Assembly: GCA_036384915.1 (NCBI GenBank)
Contig: DASVLJ010000001.1
Location: 1-53,478 of the forward strand
Reading direction: 5' to 3'
DNA length: 53,478 nucleotides
DNA from: PKWO01 sp036384915
GTDB lineage: Bacteria > Pseudomonadota > Gammaproteobacteria > Burkholderiales > Burkholderiaceae_D
Shown here: one piece after another, positions 43,801 through 52,800 of the stretch
Numbering within the stretch: position 1 is the first letter of the stretch
How the letters are laid out: every line of letters begins with the position of its first letter
Notes under the pieces: generated by a model
What the model was told of the DNA's origin: nothing
The model's input: only the letters and a program-made list of their open reading frames with translations
Databases searched by the model: none
Program-made: the position numbers and the translations under genes

Positions 43801-46800
43801 TTGCTGTTCCAGGTGCTTTGCACCGGCGCGGCAGTGTTTTGCGTGGCCACGCTCAATTGCGCCAGTTGCGACATCAGCGTTGCATCGGTTCCACCGCCGC
43901 CGTCGGTCGCCACCAGAGTCTGGTCGGCGACGAGCGTGTTGTAGGCCGCTTCGACCGTGGCAGCGTTGTTGAACGCCGCCAGCGCGGTGTTGTAGGCAGG
44001 TATCGTGAGGTAGCCCTCGAGATCGGTCATCGCCTGGGCCAGGCCGGAGGTGCCGGCATCGGTGACGATGGCCAGCGAGTCCGCCGTCGAGGCGTCGCCG
44101 CTGTATTCGGCAAACGCCAACGCGGCGGTCACCTTGTTGTTGAAGGTCTGCAGCGCGGTCTTGTCGGTGGCGATAGTGGCATCGGCACCGGTCAGGTAGT
44201 TCAGCATGTCGACCAGGGTCTGGCCCAGGTTGGCGCTGCCGTTGGCGACGAATTCGGTCGTGTAGATGCTTTGCTCGGTCGGCGTGGCGTTGCGTCCGAC
44301 GATGTTCTGGAAGACTTGATTGACAAACTGCAGCGCATTGCCGTTAGCGTTCAACCACTTGTAGCTGCCGTTACTGTTGACCGTTCCGTTGAGAGCTTCC
44401 GAGCTGGTTAGCAGGGCGGTGGCAATTTGCGCCAGAGTCTGGGTCTTGCTGACGAGCTGCGAGGCGTAGTTGTTCAATCCCGCGTTGAGCGGTGCCCGGC
44501 CGAAGATGACGGTGTAAAGCTGCGCAACCTGGGCGCTGGCCACTTCCATGGGCGTGGCGCCGGCCGCATTGGCAACCGCTGTGCCGTAGGCGGAATATTC
44601 GCGCGCCATATTGGCGATGTTGGCAAGGTCGGCATTCGCAGCCGATTGCGCCGTCGGTGCCGCTGTCACGGTGTTGATCAGCGCCGCCGCCGCGCCGAGC
44701 TGCTGCGCGAGTTGCTGCGGGTTGGTGGACAGGGTGACGTTGCCCGCGGCGCTTTGTGCGAAGGCCACGCCAATCGATATCTTATCGGCAAAGGCAACGC
44801 TGCCGGCCATCTGGTTGGCATCGCTGCCGCTATAGGTGGCATAGGTATTGATGATGGCGACGGCTGCGGCGGCAAAGCCGCCGCTTTGCGCCAAGGCGCT
44901 GTAGGTCGAGATCAAGCCGGCCAATTGGCCATTGGCATTGAGGGTATTGACGACCGTAGTGCCCAGCACGTTGTTCAACACCGCCGTGACGAAGGACGCG
45001 GGCGACATGTTGCCGAATAGGCCCTGCCCTTCCGGTACCGAGGTAATGAGGCTGTTGGCGGCATATTGGATGCCGTTCGAGGCGATCAGCGACGCGATCG
45101 ACGTCAAGCCGCCCTGGAACGGCGCGCGGCCGAGGATGCCGACGAAGAGCGCGGCGGCATTGGCCGTATTGGCCGCCACGGCCGGGGTGGCGATGCCGGT
45201 CAGCGTGACGGCACCGCTGTCGTGCGAAACCGGGGCGCTATCGCCGATATCCTGGTAGCTAACCTGGTAGTTGTAGGCGCCCAGTGGGATGCCGGTCAGA
45301 TTCACCAGGACCTGGTTGCCGAAGTTGAGGATGTTGCCGCCGCCGTTGGCGCTATTGAATACGATGGGCGTGCCGCCCGTGGCCGGGGTCAGCGTGACAG
45401 TGATCGGGGTCAGCGCGTTTTGCGGCGTGGCAAAGCTCATGAAGCTGCCGAACTGCTGCGCACCGGCGGCTTGCAAGCCGATGGTTTCTCCGCTCGTTGT
45501 TGCCGAAGCGGTGCCGGGGCTGGTATCGGCAATCTGCTGCCAGGCGCCGGCGACGTCCTTCTTCCAGACCTGGATGCGGTTGGCCGTGATGGGCGGCGAG
45601 CCGGCGGTTCCGGATACGGCTGTGCTCCAATTCAGCGTCAACTGGCCGGAACCATTGCCGGCATTGATCAGCTGATTGGCGTTAAGGGTTTGCACCACGG
45701 TTTGCGACGCGGTGCCGGTGGCCCCGCTGGTGTAGTCGAGCTCCACCATGAAGTCGCCGCTGCCGAGCTGGCTCAAATCGATGCCGTTCGAGCTTGCCAG
45801 GTTGACCGTCATGCTGAAGGCCGCAGTGCCGGTCGCACCCTGGCTGCTGCTATTTGGCGTGACTGTGCTGCCTATGCCCGTCGCGGCAATGCCCAGGATG
45901 GAACTGGTGCCATTAACCCCCACTTGCTGCAACGGGGTGATCTTGTCGGTCTGGTTGCCCAGCAAGTCGTAGCGACTGCCGTAGGCGAGGATGTTCTGGG
46001 CAACCGAGTTGGAGCTCAGACTCTGATTGACTTCATAGGCGACGGCGGCTTCGCCGGTGCCTCCGCCCAGCGTTGTGCCGGGCTTGACCAGGCTGGCAAT
46101 GGCGCCGTCAACGCTGGTCACTTGTTCGGTCGCCTGGCCGTTGACGTTGTAGAGCATGGCCGTAACGACGCCATTGCCGGCATTGGTCAGCCAGGCATGG
46201 CCGGCGGTATCGTAATAAGTGAATTGCGTCTGTTGCGTCGTGGCGCCGTTGAGAACGGTCTTGCCGGTCTGCTCGCCGAACGCGTCGTAGGTTTGCGCCG
46301 TCGTGGTCAAGGTGCTGGGAAGCTCGCTGCCTGCCGATGAGGCGGCACCCGGCGTCACCGTACTGATGACCTGTCCCACCGCGTCGTAGTTCGTGACGGT
46401 GAATTCGGTCTGTTGCGTGGAACTCAAGACGACGGGGGCCGAGTTGCCCGGGTTGAAGTCGGCGTTATAGGTGGCATCCCATGGCGTGGTGACGCCGTTG
46501 ATGGGAATTTCCGGCACCGCGAGTGTCGGCGCCGCATTGGTCGCGTAGTTGGCGACCGTCACCGTGGTCCATTGCTTGACCACCCGGCCCAGGACGTCAT
46601 AGTCGTAATTGGTGGTGGCGCCCGACGGATTGGTCATCGATATCCGGTTGCCGTTGGCGTCGTAACCGTAGGTCGTAGTGCGGTCCGCCTGTGCATTGGC
46701 CGTAGCCGTCACGGTCGGCGCAACACCGGCGACCGACGAGGCGGTAACGGTGGCGGCATTGGAGAACACGGTTTGCTGCAGCACGTCGCCATAAATGTCG

Positions 46801-49800
46801 AGCGCGAAGGTGGTCAATTTTGCGGCAGGCGTGCCGTCGGCGATAGCGGCAACGTCGCTGCCGGCCACAGCCGCCGAGTCGCCTGTCGTGGCGGTACCGA
46901 CGACGCGGCCCAGCACGTCGTAGTAGGTGTAGGTCACGCCTTGCAAGGCATCGGCGGTCGAGGTCAGGTTGCCCAGCAGGTCGTAGCCGTAGGTCGTGGT
47001 CGCGGAGGTGTAGGTGGCGCCGTTGTTGACCACGCCGAGCACGGCTTGCGTCAGCTTGCGGTTTTGCGCGTCGTAGGTGTAACTCGTGTCGCGGTCGTAG
47101 CTGGTGGTGCCGGCGCTCGGGCTGCCGATCGACACGCGCGCCGGCGCGGCATACGAAGGGCTGGCATTGCCGGAAGTGGTGAAAGCAACGGCGTTGGCGT
47201 ATTCGTACTTGTCCGTCAGGTTGCCGGCCGCATCGTACTTCATCGTCGTCAGGTAGCCCTGCTGGTTGGCGGCATTGGCTTGCACCTGGTTAATCGCCTG
47301 CAATTGCGCGACCATGTTGCCGCGCTGGTCGAAGTAGGAGTAAGTGGTTTGCGCATTGGTGACGATGGTGCTCGAGCCCGGGCTATAGGCGCCGGTCGCG
47401 ACGCTGTAGCTGGCTCCGCCTGTGGCCATGCCGTATTGGGTACTCTGGATCGCGTCGCCGAAGGCGTCGTAGGCGGTCTGCGCGACCTGGCTTGCCATGG
47501 TGCCGGTGGCGCCCGCGCCGGTTCCCTGTGCCGGGTCGTACACGTAACTCTGGGGTTGGATCACCAGCAGCTTGCGGCCCGCGTCGTCATAGGTGGTGTA
47601 GATGGTGCGGTCGATGGCACCGTTCTGGAACAAGGCGACGTCGGCTGCGACCGAATTGGCCGCCAGAACCGCAATGGCCGGTTGCAGGGCATGGAAGATC
47701 GCGCCGTTGAAGTTGCTGACGTCGGCCGCAGTGCCGCCGGTCAGGATGCCGTTGATGAAATCGACGACGACCTGGGCCTGGGACGTGCCGCCACTCAGCT
47801 CGTTGACGTAGTAGGCCAGACCCGCGCTTGCAGGTTGGCGGCCCAGCGCGTTCTGGAACAGGGCGTTGACGAACGTGGTCGGATCGCTCGACATGCTGCT
47901 GCTTCCGAGCATGGTCTGCGCCAGCGTGGCCATCGATTGGCCCGACGACAGGACGTCCGTCCACTGGATCAGTTGCGCAACCGTCGGCGAGCTGCCGCCG
48001 CCGAAGATGGAGACATACAGTTGCATCACCTGCTGCGTCTGCACGTTGGCGCCGGGAATGGCGGTGGCATAGCGCGTCAGCGCGGTGACTTCGCCGAAGG
48101 CGTTGTAGCTGTAGCCGGTGACGTAGTTGTCGGCATCGACCGCATATTGCACCTGTCCGGCATTGTTGTAGGTCTTGCTGCTGGTGTTGCCGGCGAAGTC
48201 GGTGCTGCTGACGGCATTGCCCAGCGCATCGTAGGTCGTGGTCGAGGTCGGCACGGTGACGGTGCCGGTGGCCGTGGAGGCGCCGGTGCCGTTTTGCGCC
48301 TGGCTCAGGAGCGTGGCGGCGTCGGTGGCGGCACTGTAGACCGTAGCGGAGGGGTTGGTGACGCTGGTCTGGTGGCCTGCGAGGTCGTAGCCGTATCCGG
48401 TGGTGCGCACGTTGCTCGGAGCGGCGACGCCGGTGGTGACGGCCTCGGTGGTGATCGAGGTCACGTCGCCGAAGGCATTGTACGCGGTCAGCGTGGTCAG
48501 GGAGGTACCGGTCGTCAAGGGTGCGGCGCCCGGCACCGCGCCGGCAATGCTGGCCGGCGCGGTGCTTTGCAGCTGGATCAGCGGGTCCGATTCGCTCACC
48601 TGCTGCCCTGCCGCGTCGTAGGCGTAGTGCCACACGCTGCCCATGGCATTGGTGTAGCTCAGCTTGTTGCCCAGCGCATCGTAGGTATAGCTTTGCGTGA
48701 GGGTTTGCGTGGCGCTCTTGTAGTCGGCCTTGCTCAGTACGTTGCCTGCGGCGTCGTAGATGAACTTGGTCTGGCTCTGGATCTGGCTCGCCAAGGGCAA
48801 TAGCGCGTTCGACACGGCGCCCAAGGTGGGATTGGCCGCCAGGCCTGTGGGTGCCGTGGCGTACAGCGTGGTGGCGCTCACCCGGCCCAGGGCGTCGTAG
48901 TCGCTCTGGGTGACGTAACCGGCGGCGTCGATACTGTAGCGCAGGCGGTTGTCGGCGTCATACAGATTGCGCGTTGTACGGTCGTTGCCGCTGTTGGCGA
49001 CGACGGCGCCGAAGATGCCGGCAATGACGCTTTGCTGCGCTGCAGTGACCGCGCCCGGCAGGATGGCTTGGGCGCTTGCGGCAACCATGTTGGCGTAGGC
49101 GGTCTGGCTGAGGACGTTGCCGTGGCCATCGTAGCGACGGCTGGTGACAGCCCAGTTGTATTGGCCTGCCGCGGCTGCCGGGCTTTGTGCGACCGCGCTC
49201 GATACGGCACGATTGGCTGCGTCGAAGGCGGTCACGACGACACGGTCGCCGGCCGACGGCGAAGGCGCGGCGCCGGTGGGGAGGTATTGGTCGATCGCTG
49301 TGCTGGTAGTGGCCGTCTCCAGGCCGTTGGAGCCGAGGAAGGCGGCGTAGGCGATGGCGGCGACGACGTTGCCGTTGGCGTCGTAGGTATTGCCGCTGAC
49401 GGCCCATTGTATGGTACCGCTATTGTCGTTTTGCGCGGTGGCGCTCATGATCCGGCGATTTGCATTGTCGTAGACCATGCGCGTCATGCGGTCGCTGCCG
49501 GGGGCCGGTGCGACGCTTTGCATCCAGGCTCCGGCGCTGCTGAAGCCGCTTTGCGTGCCGCCGCTCAGGAGGCTGTCGTAGGAGGTGGTGGCAAGCAGGT
49601 TGCCGTTGCTGTCGTAGTTGTTGAGCGTGACGGCCCATTGCACGGTGTTGGTGCCGAACAGCACATTTTGCGCGACAGCCGTGCCGATCCGGCGTCCGGC
49701 ATGGTCGTAGGCCATCTGTTCGGCCTGGTCTTGCGCCGGCGTGGCGGTGACGCTGCCCATCCAGCTTTGCACCTGGGTTTGGGTGGCGCTTGCCGCGAGG

Positions 49801-52800
49801 CCGGCGTCGGACAAGGCCGCTGCATAGGCGGTGCGCGCCACGACGTTGCCGTTGCCGTCGACGCTTTGCAGGGTGACGGCCCACTGGCCGACGCCGCCCG
49901 TCTGGCTTTGCAGGACGGCGCTGCCGGTCAGGCGGCCGGCATGGTCGTAGGCCATGCGCGTGACACGGTTGGCGGGGTTGACGGCGGCGCTGCCCATCCA
50001 GGCCACGACTTGCTGGGCGCTGGTGAAGAGGGTGCCGGTGGTCGGAATGCCGGCCACGCTGCCCACGGGAGTGGCGTAGGCGGTCTCCTGCACGATGTTG
50101 CCGTTGCCGTCGAGCACGTAGGTGGTCACGTCGCCGCGGCCGTCGATGTGGGCGACCACGCGGTTGCGCGCATCGTAGACGTAGATATCGGTCTTGTTCG
50201 GGCCGTCCGCATTCGGAGCCAGGGCGGACACGGCTGTTTGCACGGCGTTAAAGTTCATCGCGGTCGAGGCCGGGATGGGATTGCTGTAGCCGATGCGTTC
50301 GATGACGTTGCCGTTGCCGTCGTACACGTATTGCGTGACGGCGCCGGTGCCGTCTACGGTGTAGGCCAGGCGGTTGGCTTGGTCGTAGATTTTGTTGACG
50401 GTGTTGTCACGCGTCGCGTCGGCGCTGACCAGGCTGGCAACATAGCCCGCCGCCGGCGCCGAACCCAGGGAGCCGACACTGATCGCGTTGGCATAGGCGG
50501 TGGTTTGTGTGACGTTGCCGTTGGCGTCGTATACGGTGTGGGTGACGTCCCCTGCCCCGTCGATGCTGTAGAGGAGGCGGTTGTCGGCATCGTAGACATT
50601 GGTGCTGACGTTGCCGTTCGGGTCGGTGACGGTGAGCAGGTTGTTGTTGGCGTCGTAGGTGTAATGGGTGACGAGCTTCAGGCCGTTCGGGTCGACGGTC
50701 TGCATGACGCGCCGGCCCAAGGTGTCATACTGGTAGGTGGTGACGGTGTTGTTGGGGCTGGGGCCGGTTACTTGCAAAACCTTGCCGCGCGCATCGTATT
50801 GATAGCTGGTGACGAGGTTTAGGCCGTTGGGATTGCTGGGGCCGACGGTGGGGTTGACCGGGTCGACCGTCACGGAGATGACCTGGCCCTTTTGGTCGTA
50901 GGCAGTGTCGGTGACGATGCCGTTCGGATCGGTGATCTGAACCACTTGGCTGCGGCTGTTGTAGACGTAGGACGTGGTGAGGTTCAGGCCGTTCGGGTTG
51001 GTGCTGCTCTTTGGGTCGACCGTCTTGCTCAATACGCGGTTGACGGCGTCGTAGGCATAGGTGGTGAGGATGCCGTTGGCATCCTGGCTGGTAAGCAGGT
51101 TGTTGTTCGCGTCGTAGGTGTTGGTGACGTCGTTGCCCTGGCTGTCGTTGACCGTCAACAGGTTGCCGTTGTTGTCGTAGCTGTAGCTGGTGAGGTTGTT
51201 GTTGCCGTCCTTCACGCTGACCTTTTGGCCGAAGACGTTGTCGGTGATGGTTTGCGTGAGGGTTTGCGTGATGGGCTGGCTGCCGGCTTGTGTGGACGTG
51301 GCCGTGGCCGTGATGGCCATGGTCCGCGCCGCGGTGTTGTAGACGGTGCTGACGGTGTTGCCGTTGAAGTCGGTCTGCGTGAGGACGCGATCGAAGGCGT
51401 CGTAGGTGGTGCTGTTGTAGTTGCCGCTGGCCGGGTCCATGACCGCTATCTGGCGCCCCAGCCGGTCGTAGTTGTAATTGGTGACGTTGTTGTTGCTGTC
51501 GGTCGTTTGCTTCACACGGCCAAAGGCATCATAGACGACGGAGCTGGTAATGGCGCCCGCCGGCGCCGCGGTGATGGTGTCGCTGCCGTGGTCGACCGAC
51601 GTATTGTCGATGAGGCGCGTGGCGATGGCCTGGCCACGGTTGTCGAAGGTGACATCTTGCTCTTCAAGGTCTCCGGCCGTATCGGTCTGCGTGAGGATCT
51701 GCTTGGCTTCCCCGAAGGCGTCGTAGGCTTGCGTCGTGGCGTAGCCCAGGGCGTCGGTGACGACGGTACGTTCGCCGGCGGCGTTGTAGCTGTAGCGTTC
51801 GGTGCTGTCGATGAGGCTGTTTGCCAAACCGAAGAATGCTCCCGTGCCGCCGACCGGGCCGCCGGTCATGCCGACCAGGGTGGTCAGCGGGATGGTGTTG
51901 GCGTAGACAGTCTGCGTGGCCAAGCGGCCGAGGTTGTCGTAGGTGCGGCCTTGCACATTGCCGGCGGGGTCGACCGTGTAGACGAGGCGGCCGTCGGAAT
52001 CATAGTAGTTGAGTGTGCGGCCGGCCTGGGAATTTTGCAGAGATGTCGCCGCGGCGCTGTCGCCATAGAGCGCCTGGGCAATGGCGACCCAGGTGTCGCC
52101 GCTCTTGACGGTATAGGTTGCCGGGACGACAGTGTTGGTCGAGACGGTGTAGCTCAGCGCGGCCGGCAAGCTGCCCAGCACCGTGCCGGGGTTGAGGGTC
52201 GGATTTCCCAGCGCTTTTTGCAACACCGTTGCGACGGAACTGGTGCCGTATAGCGCTTGGGCAATTGTGTTCCAGCTGTCGCCGTTTTGTACTGTGTAGC
52301 TGGCCGGAACCGTGGTGTTGGTGACGACTTTGTAGCTGAGTACGGCGGGTAAATGCAGGGTAGTGCCGACAGCGAGGCTGGCATTGCCCGCCGGCGTGGT
52401 GATGGCGGCGAGATGTCCGTCGGCATCGTAGCCGTATATGGTGGCATTGCCTGCCTGGGCAGCCCAGACGGCGGCGATCTGCGCCGGCGTGGACGCGGCG
52501 GTGACCCCTCCCGTGAAGTTGCCCGAAAGCTCGGCTACCAGTTGGCCCAGTTGGTTGTAGCGCTTGAGGACGGTGCGCTGGTTCGGATCGCTTTGCAATG
52601 TCGCGTCCGAGACCGTGGTGGCGATGCAGTTGCCGTCAGCATCGTAGGCATATTGCGTCAGCGTGCCGTCGGCGTCGGTTTCAGTCTGGACCTGGTTCAG
52701 CAGGGTGTAGGTGTAGCTGGTGGTTTGATGCTCGCTGCTGCCGGCGGGCAGTTGCAGGCTGGCCCAAGACGGCGCCCCGGCCGCGCCGATCTGGGCGTCT

